A stretch of 64,000 bases of DNA from Desarmillaria ectypa (Eukaryota > Basidiomycota > Agaricomycetes > Agaricales > Physalacriaceae), in NCBI GenBank assembly GCA_030407005.1, contig JAUDYN010000009.1, forward strand, positions 1 through 64,000. The letters run 5' to 3'. How positions within the stretch are numbered: position 1 is the stretch's first letter; every line of letters starts with the position of its first letter. The notes under the pieces are model-generated. The model did not search any database. It saw only the letters and a program-made list of their open reading frames with translations, and was not told where the DNA came from. Below are positions 1-11,009 of this stretch, one piece after another. Both the position numbers and the translations under genes were made by a program.

Positions 1-2
1 TA

Positions 3-1052
3 CACATATCTTCGAGCGCCGACGGTGTCCTTCCCGTACTAAGGATTCTCCAATCGTGTTCGCCAAAGCTGAATGGTCTCTCGCTGCATGTTCCCGATGG
101 GCTGTTCGAGCTAAGCACCCTCACTTTGAACCATATCGCCAACTTTGCATATCACGGTGGTGGTAGCGGCAACGGAGGAGCACAGAACCCCCATGCTTTC
201 CTTGCCCAGCATCGCTCGACGTTACGGACGCTCTCCCTGGAGAATCCAGCCTGGACATTCCCCATCGACGCTCTTTCGCTCCGGAACCTCACCCACATCC
301 ATTTCCTTGGACAATTCCCCCTCAACAATCAGGCCATTGGTACGATCCTCAGTCACGGCAGACAACTGGAATCTCTCTCCCTCACCTGCCTCCTCGACTG
401 CGCTCCGTCTTCCCAATTTCGTGTCGCACAAGGAGAGCTTCCCTTCCTCCGGCATTTCGCCTTTTCAGTCCAAGCGATGAACCGACGACTGACAGACCGC
501 GACCTCTTCCCAGCCATCGCAGAATTCCTACGAGGCCGCGTCGACCTACGTACGCTGTCGCTTCTCGTTCCTGCAGAGCCTATCCAGAAGGCTGTAGGCT
601 TCGATGCATCTGTGTGGGGTGTGCTACCCAGTCTGACGGGTCTCAAGGGACTGGGGATCACCTACCCGAGGGATCTAGCCCCTGGTTTGGCAGCGTGGCT
701 AATCCCTCGAAGCGTCGTGAGCCTCACGCTCAACGGGCTAGTGGCTGGGATGCGGGATCTCCGTCTCGGGGTGCCCCCGGGTTTGAGGTTCGTTGGCCTC
801 GATACGAACGGGATGGGAACTGGCGAGGTTGCTGGTATCATCGAGCAAGGCTTCCCGATGGTGAAGGTCGTGAGGGTCGGGCCGTCATATTGGACCGTGC
901 ATAGGAAGAAGAAAAGTGGTAGGAAAGGTGAAGAGGGGGGTTTCGAGCTGGAGAGGTGGCCTGTGAGGAGAGCGAAGTATCATGTTAGTGAGTGGCTCGA
1001 GTGGTTTGGCTGCGAGGATGCATTGGGCGTTGAGGATATTTATGGTATCTGA
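3..1052 (+). CDS. F-box/leucine-rich-repeat type protein, 3' part only
   Basis: The frame is open from the first bases of the window to a TGA at 1050-1052, so this is the C-terminal part (about 349 residues) of a protein that begins upstream. Leucines recur at spacings typical of the irregular LRR tails of basidiomycete F-box proteins (for example LSLENPAW, LSLTCLLD, LRTLSLLVP), and no catalytic motif is visible. The F-box itself would lie outside the window, so substrate-adaptor function in an SCF ubiquitin ligase is inferred from the tail. The tail turns basic near residues 260-275 (KKKSGRK) and ends in a Trp-rich segment. No intron is needed in the visible part. It could also be a plain LRR-like hypothetical protein without an F-box. 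Confidence 0.6.
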   Translation, partial: HISSSADGVLPVLRILQSCSPKLNGLSLHVPDGLFELSTLTLNHIANFAYHGGGSGNGGAQNPHAFLAQHRSTLRTLSLENPAWTFPIDALSLRNLTHIHFLGQFPLNNQAIGTILSHGRQLESLSLTCLLDCAPSSQFRVAQGELPFLRHFAFSVQAMNRRLTDRDLFPAIAEFLRGRVDLRTLSLLVPAEPIQKAVGFDASVWGVLPSLTGLKGLGITYPRDLAPGLAAWLIPRSVVSLTLNGLVAGMRDLRLGVPPGLRFVGLDTNGMGTGEVAGIIEQGFPMVKVVRVGPSYWTVHRKKKSGRKGEEGGFELERWPVRRAKYHVSEWLEWFGCEDALGVEDIYGI

Positions 1053-1685
1053 ATTTTACTCTGGATTGGGTCTACTCTACTTGCTGTATCATTGGGACTG
1101 GACCTATGTCCGTTAATCGTAATCTATGTGTGGAACTGGAGCTTGTATGAGTCCGTCCATTGTCTTCAACAGAAGTCTCACGGCCATATAGTGTATATCA
1201 GGGACAGAATGGGGGAGTAGATGGAGTGTAAGAAATGTGCACACGGCATCGTGTACTGGCCGCAGGCAACAATGTGTCGCACCCCCTGATGGTGCATTTT
1301 TAAGGACCTTGCGTACAAACCTATCACTGATGACTGTCCTGGAGGAGAACTGATCATGGAATATCGCGACCCCGAAAATGACCTGCTCGAGCACACATGA
1401 CTTTTTATCTTCAAGGTGACTTGTTAGGGTACAGAATTACCGATACGTAGAAGAAGGCAGCGTGTTGTAAATGTGTTTGTACTTGGAGACGGCTCCTGTG
1501 GTTCAAACTCATGCCAGTCATGAGAGAAACATAATCTAAAGTATGTAGATGGCGACCACACATTCGACAAGCTGCTTTGCTTTGTCCAGCGAGAGAATTA
1601 TGATCCAAGTAACGGTACTTCGAAATAAAGAGATACAGTGTCGGTACTGTTGCACTATAGACGATGTATACTTCAACCCAATCAT
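1053..1685. other. Intergenic, no supported gene
   Basis: This follows the F-box-like gene and precedes the tRNA. The minus-strand open frames here lack splice context and family resemblance. I see no repeat or motif that I can name. Confidence 0.5.
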
Positions 1686-1778
1686 GCATCAGTGGTGTAA
1701 TGGTTAACATGTGGTCTTCCCATACGACCTGTTCACTGTAGTATGGCCGCGTTCGGGGTTCGATTCCCCGCTGATGCA
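1686..1778 (+). tRNA. tRNA-Gly (anticodon CCC) with a 21-nt intron
   Basis: The acceptor strands GCATCAG (1686-1692) and CTGATGC (1771-1777) pair perfectly, and the T stem CGGGG/CCCCG is perfect. Box A (TGGTGTAATGG) and box B (GGTTCGATTCC) both match the Pol III consensus. The anticodon stem TGGTC/GGCCG includes two G-U pairs. The loop reads TTCCCA, then about 21 nt (1723-1743), then T. This places the insert one base 3' of anticodon CCC (1719-1721), the canonical site for a nuclear tRNA intron. A discriminator A follows at 1778. It should decode GGG glycine codons. Confidence 0.9.
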
Positions 1779-2304
1779 TATAACTTGTAGATTTGCTTTT
1801 TCATTTTTGTGCTCAGTACATCACATCGATGAACGTTCAACAAGCACATATTCAATTTCGACTTCATTCGAACCGAGGGTCATCTATTACTTTCAGCTGT
1901 GACCTGAAAGCCGTCCAGAGTTTTGGGTACAAATCTATTCAATAACTCTGTAAGATGTCGACCCGAGGACTGCGGGATTCGCCCGATGTGGGTCGTTTCC
2001 TCCCGCCGGTAGCGGAGACACTGTACGTCAATGCGGCGGTGGCGACAGACTCAGGTATTACGAAACGCTTGTCGATGGACAATGTGTTCCCCACAGCGCA
2101 GCAAGAAAATCACGTCGATCATGCATTCTGGTTTTGAAATGCGCTTGTAATAGAATCCTAGTACATTAGGCCCGAGAAATAAATATAAAGTAGGTATAAC
2201 GGGGGGAGGTCCATCCAACAATTATTTATTTTCCTTCAATTGCGACGCGACACATCGAACGGAAACCCGGCGATTCTAGGCGAAAATAAAACCAAAGAAA
2301 TAGA
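1779..2304. other. Intergenic between tRNA-Gly and the Kre9-like gene
   Basis: It contains a 60-codon open frame (1955-2137, +) starting MSTRGLRDSPDVG. That frame has no splice signals, no family resemblance and no recognisable secretion signal, so I do not call it a gene. The last part is probably the 3' region of the minus-strand gene that ends at 2305. Confidence 0.4.
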
Positions 2305-2980
2305 CTAGAAGAGTACGCATAGGGCACCACCAAGGCCGGCGACCAGCGCTGCGCCTATACCCACGAGAGCTGTCCACTCCACCAACGTCGGCAACGCACT
2401 CGACACAGCCGCAAACGTCGTAACAAAACCCTGGGTTGGATTCGGCGATCCGCTTACCGTGACAGTAGGAGCGGCACTGTCTGGCGTAGGATTCGAACCA
2501 GACGTGGAGGTAGGGGTGCTGGAAGAATTGAGGATGCTAAATCGAGGAGAAGTGTTATACATGACCCCGTGTGTAGAGTTGAGGAAGAGTAAAAAGTAGT
2601 CGTCGCCTGCTGGGATGTCTGTGATATACACGTTTAATGACGAAGGCGAGGTTTTGTCGGCAGGGACTAGTAAACATGATCAGGGTTAGGGTTCGGAAAA
2701 TGAACATGTGCACGGACCTGTACTAGCGATGTAAGTCAGCCCGTCCTCGCTGAGTCTCGTCATCTCCACATCAAATGAATCGACACCGTCCAGTACGCCT
2801 TTTTCCCAGGATATCACATTCACTTCGCCGTTCCGCCATTGTCCACCTTCCGTGGGCTCCGTTACGAAAAAATAAGCTATTACCACGTATCAGAAAATCC
2901 ATAAAGGCGGGTGATACATGCTCACCGGAGGCAGCGGTAGCGACGAGGAGGGGTATGGACAAGACATTTAATAGCAGCAT
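2305..2980 (-). CDS. Secreted GPI-anchored Kre9/Knh1-like Ser/Thr-rich protein
   Basis: Three exons, minus strand: 2980-2926, 2876-2718 and 2666-2305. They total 576 nt, giving 191 residues with consistent phases. The introns are GTGAGC...TAATAG (49 nt) and GTCCGT...ACTAG (51 nt, with a CTAAC branch). The ATG at 2978-2980 gives a short signal peptide (MLLLNVLSIPLLVATAAS). Residues ~20-110 resemble the Kre9/Knh1 N-terminal domain of fungal Ser/Thr-rich GPI-anchored proteins (GGQWRNGEVNVISWEKG; VYITDIPAGDDYFLLF). A Ser/Thr/Pro-rich stalk follows, then a hydrophobic C-terminus (LVGIGAALVAGLGGALCVLF) that fits a GPI-attachment signal. The likely role is in the cell wall or at the cell surface. 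The family's biochemical activity is not established. It has no functional link to its neighbours that I can see. Confidence 0.85.
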
Positions 2981-3713
2981 CTTCGTTCTTTTACGTGGCG
3001 TCGTATATGGGTATGAGGTAAAAGATCCCGGACGATTTGATGCAGAAGATAAAAGGAAATCGTGAATGAAGGAGCGACCAACGGCGATTTGAGATGGGAC
3101 GGGCGGGCGCAGCAGCAGCGTAGGCGGGAGTAAGGAAGGAGAAAAAGAGGAGAAACGTGACGGATTGATTAAGCTTATTTGGCTATGTTTTCGTTTCAGG
3201 GGGTTAGCTCCTAATGGAAATGCCAAGCCCATGACGTCAATATTGATTGGTAAACTAGCACAAGATAAAAATCTGCGCTCGACGTCGACGTCGAATTCTC
3301 TACGAGAATTGGAATATTTTTTTCTCAAGTTTTAATTTTAATTTTTTACTCATCTGGTCGGAATGTATCCGCGGAGAGCTGAGACCGGTTAAAGCTTGCG
3401 GTTGCCGTCGGCCAATCAATGACGGCGCTAATCCTTGATGCCGGTACGACTTCCGGTCATGTTTTTACCTTTTCATGTGGCCGAGCATATGATCAACTCA
3501 TTCATGATAACCATCGATAAGCACTGAATTACTGGCAATCACCTCAGGCGCCGATTTTGCATGTATTTACTGTTTCTGCTCCAGTTTCGCCCTGGACGCC
3601 GTTTTTACTACAACTTTAGTCTAAAGCATATGGCCTTCAGCGCTAGTTTCTCTATGTAACCAGGAAATTGTGCAGATGTTCAGTTGATAATTTCTTTGAA
3701 GCAGGTCATCCTT

Positions 3714-3998
3714 ATAGCATCAGCAGCGGTACCAGACCTTACTCTTTCTAGAATGAGGACCGCTACACTTCTTTGCAATGAGCTCCCTAAAGTGAGAACT
3801 TTATGCTACAAGCCGAGGTCTCGGATGCTTTCCCCAGAGGAATGCTTCAGCCGAATGGACAATGAAATAGTTCGTCTCCCCTCTTTCCTTTCGCGTCTTT
3901 ATTTGGTTAATTAGACCCTAGATTCTGAATACGACGCGCTTGAAAAACTGTATCTGAAATTGACGTACGAAACAGACAAAACATAAAGACACGGAGCT
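3714..3998. repeat. Diverged duplicated block, copy 1
   Basis: It shares long, gapped similarity in the same orientation with 5508-5744. Matching stretches include cagcagcgg..cag near the start, ggacaatNNaat followed by CTCTTTCCTTT, ctttattt..ttaattagac, and tagattctg. The order of the blocks is kept. Probably the remains of two copies of one mobile element or a local duplication. No coding content is recognised. Confidence 0.5.
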
Positions 3999-5507
3999 CG
4001 ACACATGTAATGGTCAAGTGCACGATCCAGTTGCAGGGTGTTCACTATCCCGCTTGTATCAATCTCATCCTGTGGACAGATCGTCGACGCTTTTGTCTTT
4101 GAGCTCTGCAAGAAAGTCTCTTCTGGTGGCAAAAGTATCAATGACAGAAATAAAATCGGCAGTCTGACACTCACTAAAGAAGAGCGGACACGCTTGGAGG
4201 CTCTCCACCAAGATCATTTGAAGGTATGCGCAGCTCCACGCCAGTATCGTCCATGAATCTGATTAGCTTCTAGTATGCAGATGGTGCCAAACAGGAATTT
4301 CCATCTAAAAGAGCGTCGACACTGCACAACGCTCCCACCCTCGAAGACCTGTATGCCAATCGAAGACTTCCGTGTTGCACTCGAAGCATGTACAAGCAAG
4401 ACCGATAGAATCAGATGCGCATATGCTCCCAATGAGTACGTCATGCCCCGAATCAGTTTTTTTTTGTCATAAAGTTGCTGAATATACCAACAGTCCTTCA
4501 ACCTGAAAAAAATATGCTTCATTTCGAGAAGAACCGAACACCAGCACTAAAAGACAAAGTTCTCACTGAACTTTAGAGAATTGTTTGTTCCATATTTTCT
4601 TCATAAATATCTTACTCATTTTTGATAGTTCAAGGAGCAACTAAAAACAGTCTTACAGACTTCACTTTAGCTCCTTCCCGCAAACATCGCTATCATGACT
4701 CATCAAGCAGTGCAAATATCCCAAATCCTAGATCAGCGACTAGCTCATCCGTTGACCCCACCTGCCCGTGGAAGGCGTTACCTGCAAACACATGAGGCTG
4801 TTCTAGATTGTAGTACAGTGGTGGGTGGTATGTATCTCCATTGGATCACAGTCAATGTCCGATACATTTCTTTTAGGAAAGCGCTCATCGATATCCAGCA
4901 TCGGCGTCGCAGGGGTTCGGCCATTATGGCATCATCCGTGTCGAATGAGCGAGCACTCTCTCGTCTGCAGGTCTATCTCTATGTAAATTTACACAGTCTG
5001 CTGAAGGGACAGGCTCCGTAGTGTCTCAAATGCCTGTACCATAAGGATCTGATCCTGGTCGCTTTTGATGAAGGGGAGGTGGATATGGAAAATGAAAATG
5101 AACAGGGTCCATCGTCACCCACCATTGCGGCAGCATCGCGGGACGAAATGCTCATAGATGTAGATTATCTCTCAATGCTGATGTATAGCTATTTAATGTG
5201 CCCCTACTTTATTTCACTATGATAACTCCGAAAGCCCTGAGCAAGCTTTCCTCTAGGGCTGCATTTTCAACAAGCCCAAGCTCTTGCAAACTGAGCCCAA
5301 GACCAGCTAGGCTCGCGACATTTGATCCGGTAAATATGAATGTTGCTTACTCCCTACTTTGAATTCGAGCTGAGGCTCTTGAGCCTTGGATCCTCACTTT
5401 TACCAGAACAAGGTATCTTACCATGACCTTCAATGAATGTCTTTTAATGTCAAGACTCTCGGTACAACCAGGTTTTTGCACTGAAGTTTGGTCTTGGACA
5501 CTAGTCG

Positions 5508-5744
5508 TTCTTCTGGAATCAGCAGCGGCACAGTTCCCAGAATGAGTACAGCGATACTTCTTATCGCTGGCATCTCTCTCAGGGAATAATACAGCAGAAC
5601 GGACAATATAATGGTGCATCTCCTCTCTTTCCTTTGACGCCTTTATTTTTTTAATTAGACTCTAGATTCTGTAAATTATGTGGGTGAAACGTTGTGCCCG
5701 AAATGATATACGAATCAGACAAAGTACACAGATACCACGTTTCA
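5508..5744. repeat. Diverged duplicated block, copy 2
   Basis: Collinear with 3714-3998; see that entry for the shared motifs. This copy is shorter by about 50 bases, mainly through a gap in its first half. Confidence 0.5.
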
Positions 5745-7223
5745 GTGCGTCAAGCTTGAAGTCCTACGATGTCCTTCGCTCGGGGGTCTCGGAAGTAGAA
5801 AGGTATCTTCTATGATTTCTTGTACGTCGTCTGGTTCTATCTTGCCTCTATTGTCAATCGGCCTTCGCAGGAAGGCTTTTACTAGTTTTCTTCGGTGGTG
5901 ACTGTCGTTATGAGCCCGTATTCTCGCCCCATATCATCAGAAATATCTAAGCCTTTCTGTGCCTTCTCGGTATCTCATCATAGGCCATAAGACTCTTATG
6001 AGGCTAGACTGGGCTCTGTGTCGCACTAGAAGCGCTTCGCGTGGCGCGTATCCTGGATTCGCCTTCAGGATAGGTGTGGTTCTTCCTTTTCTTCTCTTCA
6101 ATTTCATTACCTCGCTCTAACCTACTGTTAATGAGCAGCAAGCACACCATGCGTCTCATCTCGTAGTACCCCTCTCCCCACCAAAAAAAAAACCTTATAT
6201 GGAAGCATCACAAATACACCATTCATGGGATCCTTTATTGTTTTTTGAATGCAAAGAAGACGAATCGCAGATATTATTTGGATTCCGCACGGGCGCCACA
6301 TCCAGATGATGGTCAATCCGCAAAGTACTTCTGACCATTTATATTATTTCGCATTTGAACATCGCTCGAATATGGGTTGATTTCGAAACATAATGAAAAC
6401 CTCTCGAATAGTCTCTCTCCATGGGACTAGCTAACGATTGATGATGTAGGGAGACCACGCGACAAGATTTCCTCACCAGTCCCGGATCCCGGCTGATAAG
6501 GTTTGTTTTCCGCACAGGCACCACAGCAACCACAAATCTTCCTGAGTCGATGACGCTCGCTTCTCCGCACTACTTCTGACAGGTGACTAACTCGCACTGG
6601 TCAAAATGCAAAGGGCAAGCACGGAAAACAATTGGGATAGATATAAAAATTTGAACCAAGCTTTTTATCACAGCAAAATCCACAGGCTCTACCTTCAAAG
6701 GGAATCCAGACTTATTTGCTGTGGTTAAAAGTCTAGGTCAAATTTTCATATGCTATCCACCCATTTCCACCTGTTTTCTCCTGATCCGAAATAGCTACTC
6801 ACCAGGAGTGGATCTGTCCTCTTCTTAGGTTCAGCCGCCCCCTCGGTGCCTGATCATAATCATGATCATCAGCCCGCTGTAGGATAATAACAAGCGAAGT
6901 TTCCCCGTCTCCCACCCACAACGAATTTCCGAATTTCCGAATCTACTGGTTGAGGACAGGAAGCTCATTTAAGTTGACTTGCTCAAATTGAAGAACACGA
7001 CGACGAAGTGAGCAATCACAATCCTTTCGTCTTTCATTATCATTTGATTGGTCGTAAAATAGGGCTGGCTAGACCTGATAGGCATGCCATCGAGGACCCA
7101 TCAAAGCACAGCGAAGCCGTACTCCGTCGACCACTCGCAGTAATAATATCTCATATTTCTCATGTCCTGCGCTCGTCTTATAAAGACGAACCCACATCGT
7201 ACGAGCTCTGGTACTGCGTCTAA

Positions 7224-9122
7224 ATGTCCTCCCTCCTTCCGTCACTCGGAAAGACCCTCGGAGCAGTTTACATCGGCGCAACGCTTTCTTCCATGTGAGT
7301 GTCTGGTGAACCGGCTACATCGGCTAACGCTCTCATCGGTAGCTTACTCGGAGTAACTGCTCTCCAGGCTGTCATATATTACAAGAAGTTTCCCAATGAC
7401 ACGTGGTATTACAGATATTCCGTAGGCAGTCCTTCTTCCATTAAAACGTTTGATTGACGCTTATTAGGTAGCTGCACTTTGGTCTGTTCCCGTGGCTGTA
7501 TCTTTGATGATCCTTGGATTGATTTTCTCTTATTCAGGATCCTCGATGTGCTCCATGTAGCTCTGAACACGCACGCAATATATTTCTACCTCATCGATTC
7601 GTTCGGCAATTACCTGTCTCTTGATCGCGTCGTTTGGTATGTCTTGAACACTTTTGCTCATACTACACCCATTTCGACTGTGTTGTAGGAGCTTCAAGGC
7701 ACTATCCTTTGTCTGTCTTATTCAAGGGCGACCTCTAATTGTGTTTTATCACCACAGCTCCAGATTTTAATCAATGTACGTCCTTCCATATAAGTTCCCA
7801 CTTTTATGACCTTGTTTCCTTCACAACCAAGGTTATAATTGTCGTTGGTGTCCAAGCGTAGGTACCGAAGTGACTACCGTGCTGAATATAATGCAAATTC
7901 TTCCTTATTATAGACTGTACGCGGTGCGATTGTGGAAAAGTTCGTCCGTGATTTCTCCCCGCGATAGCACTAAACAGATGGCGTCGCCTTTAGTCGGGCA
8001 CCATTTTCACCGTTTCGTACCTTGGTTTGTTGTAAGCATATCTATATGATACTCAGAGGCTCGTCCTGATCACTTCGGGGCACAGGTGTTGGTAATTGCT
8101 GGTGGTTGTGGTAATATTCTTTCTTAAATTCGTCCTGGCCGCCTTGGTTAATGTGTTCTTCAAGCTACAGGGATAGGCAAGTCGAATTATTCTACTACAG
8201 TTTGGTGTCACAGTCTTATGAAAATATGACAGTTATGACGTATGATGCGTGAGCCAAAAACTTTTGATGCAGTCTGCCTCGAATAACACGACACTAGGTA
8301 TACATTATCACATGTCTCCCGTCTTCCCAGCATTTCTGTGAGCGCACACAGATAATATAGTACTTCATGCACTCTGACTCCTACCAGAAGACAGTCGAGG
8401 GGACCTTCGCAACGACAACATCTGTGGATTTCATTATCTCCGGAGCCATGTTCTATTACCTGCACAGGAGCACAACAATAACCAAGTTCAAGAGGTTAGT
8501 CTCTTCTGTTGAACTTCATAAAACCTCATTTTCAATATCACAGTACGATAACACTCATCCTCTCCTTGATGCGGGTCGTTGTGATATCAGGATTAGCTAC
8601 CAGGTAAGACTCCTTTACTACTTTTTAGATAGAAGTTTGACGAAACCGAAGTACCTGTTCGCTCTTGGCCCTGATTACGGTACTGTCGAGGCTTCTCCTC
8701 TTATAACCCTAGGCTCATCTGTATCAAGTTCGTCGCATTTCCAAACACTCTAATATTCTTTGCAATCGGATTCATCCTACCCAAACGTAGGCGGTCATCC
8801 ACTTTCCCCTCATCCTAGCTAATAATTTCCGCAGTGTATATAAACTCGTTACTGGCAATGTATGGTTTTCATTGAGGCAAGAATGCATGCTAATCAACTC
8901 ACGCAGGCTCAACGCGCGGGAGAAAAACATCAAAGGATCCGAAAGCCATGGTACCCCGCAGGTCCTTAGACTTGCCTCTGAGAACTATTCCGATATCGGA
9001 ATAATGGAAAGTGTAAGTAAATATCCTCCCGTACAGTTTTATTAAGCTGATATATGTTTACTCAGAGCATTGGAATGTCGCTTTCGGAGACACCTGGAGT
9101 AACAGCACTTGATAAAATTTAA
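7224..9122 (+). CDS. DUF6534 multi-pass membrane protein
   Basis: Many small exons. Those I can place are 7224-7294, 7343-7421, 7468-7481, 7538-7636, 7689-7710, 7758-7775, 7832-7857, 7914-8031, 8086-8110, 8361-8494, 8544-8603, 8713-8786, 8835-8859, 8907-9012 and 9066-9122. The exon starting at 8171 cannot be joined cleanly to 8361; one or two short exons, or a lesion, lie between. Family landmarks of DUF6534 are clear: the N-terminal MSSLLPSLGKTLGAVYIG, then IYYKKFPNDTWYYRYS, the LDVLHVALNTHAIYFYLI helix, FVPWFV, SVDFIISGAMFYYL, and the C-terminal LYINSLLAMLNARE. The protein is predicted to have about seven membrane helices. Its function is unknown. A decayed relative lies at 14.2-15.8 kb on the other strand. 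Confidence 0.8.
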
Positions 9123-9595
9123 GTAAGTAGTGGATAGCACCAGAGACTTTCATGCAATAACGATCGTCATGAAACTAAAACATTTATGGTCTTAGCTACC
9201 AACTAGAAAGAGAAATTGTCCGCAAGATGCCTGTATCATTAGCGATTCCTCGGCATTATAAGTTTCCGTTACGGTTTTATTAACATAAAAAAGGTGTCGA
9301 AGCGATGATTTACACTTTAATACAGGTATTCGTAAACCCTACTTCGATATAATCGCCGTCGAGTCATGTAGACCACATCCTGGGTGAATTTATCGGCATC
9401 GAGCTTGAGCGTATGCGCCGAGTCGCAATTTGTACGATCTACTCATGCGTCAGTCACTAACAGTTTGAATCATCCTGAGGCCTACCAGGGGGGTGATATC
9501 GTGACCATAAAAATTCACCTGTGTATCCAGAGGCGGGCGCAATCAAATGAATCCCAATAACTGTGGAATAAAGACATGATGAAATATAGCAATAT
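9123..9595. other. Intergenic, tail-to-tail with the next gene
   Basis: It lies between two convergent genes, the DUF6534 gene (+) and the unknown gene (-). I see no exon or repeat in it. It presumably holds both 3' ends. Confidence 0.45.
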
Positions 9596-11009
9596 TTAGC
9601 CTTCCATCCTCCGTAGTTTGCGCAAGGACTTTACTGGCGCCGACCTAATGTCTTCTTTCATGCTCGACAAAGTCCCGACCTGCATTTCAGGATCCGGTTC
9701 GGTCTTAGCAACTGGCCCGGCCTCCTTTTCTACGTCCATTTCCAAGAACTTCTCCAACGGATTTCTCCAAAATCCCGTCATATAGTCCGGGTCTGAGATT
9801 TCTGGGAAGTTCTGGGTGGGGACAGAGATCGGTGTAGATTCTGGAACCACTACAGGCGTTTTGACTGCCTGCAAAGTGGTGAGCATAGATATTTCCTCCT
9901 CCAGTAGAGCAATACGCCGGTCCTGGGCCTCAAACTTTTCACAGAGAAGTTTGAGGAGTTCAGGTGATGGGGAAGATACAGTAGTAGCGACAGAATCCCA
10001 GTTGAGATCGAGGACAGCCGGTGCATTTGCCGGATCACATCTCTCCAACTGACATTGCGGCTTCATTGGAACAGCTTCAAGATTGGTGGAGGATATGGGA
10101 GGCGGTGGCAACTTCCCCCAGACCTTCGTACGCTTCCAAGACTGCAGATACTCGAAGGCATTCCTCCCACAAAGTGGATCGGAGCTCATATCCCATACCC
10201 AATCGCCACGGAGTTCCTTCAGCCCGCGCATCCATTCGGTCGCCGTAATTCCGCCCTCGATCTGCTCCTCATCGAGCTTGAATCCCTTGATTCCTTTCAA
10301 TGCAAGTCGTTTCCAATCTGCACATATCAGCGTTCTGTTTCAGAGATTTCAGAGAAAAAAGCTTACCAAATTTGACGGCATCCTTCTGATACTCCTCATC
10401 GCCATACATCTGCCAGAACTCCTTCAAATGTTTCGGCTCAGATAAGAACCATCCCATGCGATACCTAATCAGTGTCATGTCAAACATGGCACACCTCCAG
10501 CTCCTGCCTATACCCTTCTCACTCATCGCTCGCCTCACCTCGCCCAAAAATGCCTCGCATAACCTCGCCACATGGAGGATCCTCGTCTTGAACTCATCCC
10601 ACTCCTTGTTATCGCCAAGGACAAGCCGTAGCGAGCTCCACATGAAGTGTCCTACGAACATCAACGGTATCCGGTATACGTTTGGAACTACGATCGTCGA
10701 GCCGTCTGCCGAGGTGATGGTAGCCCATTTCGAGCGGTGCGTACGACCAGGGACAGAAAAAGAGTTGGTGATGAGGTATTTAATAATTTCGTCCTTGGAC
10801 CAAGATGATGCATCTAAATAATCTAGCTCTTTCCATCCAAACTCCCGTGGAGGTGAAGCGGGAATAGAGAGTATGATGTCGTCGAGTCGTTCCTCCTTTA
10901 GCTCCGATTTCACGACAAGAGCTGTTTGGTATTTACGGAATTTGTTCTGCCGGATCGTATGGCTAGGATGCGAGTACGAACTGACAGATTCGCTTGTGAT
11001 GCGTGTCAT
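9596..11009 (-). CDS. Uncharacterised two-exon protein with a coiled coil
   Basis: Exons 11009-10367 and 10317-9596 are joined by a 49-nt GTAAGC...GTGCAG intron. Together they total 1365 nt, or 454 residues. I do not recognise the family. The first half is rich in Trp and aromatic residues and looks globular (for example GHFMWSSLRLVLGDNKEW and FDMTLIRYRMGWFLSE). Around residue 340 there is a short leucine-heptad stretch (LLKLLCEKFEAQDRRIALLE) that should form a coiled coil. The C-terminal quarter is Pro/Glu-rich and probably disordered. No signal peptide or membrane segment is present. The ATG at 11009 follows a possible AG acceptor (CTCGCAG), so an upstream 5' exon cannot be excluded. Confidence 0.7.

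Larger units (their letters stand above)
2981..7223. other. Gene-poor stretch with diverged repeats
   Basis: I found no convincing exon chain in this 4.2 kb. The open frames are short, lack splice context and match no family I know. It does hold a diverged duplicated block (3714-3998 and 5508-5744, listed separately). It also has a loosely repeated motif near 6270-6335 and 6500-6580 (Ccgcac..gc.cca, then ccgca..gTACTTCTGAC). The pattern suggests old, decayed transposon sequence, but I cannot assign a class. Confidence 0.4.

Noticed and set aside
2682..2693. Telomere-like AGGGTTAGGGTT
   Set aside because: It lies inside a 51-nt intron of the Kre9-like gene, where it overlaps the branch-site region; two units are too few for an internal telomere tract.
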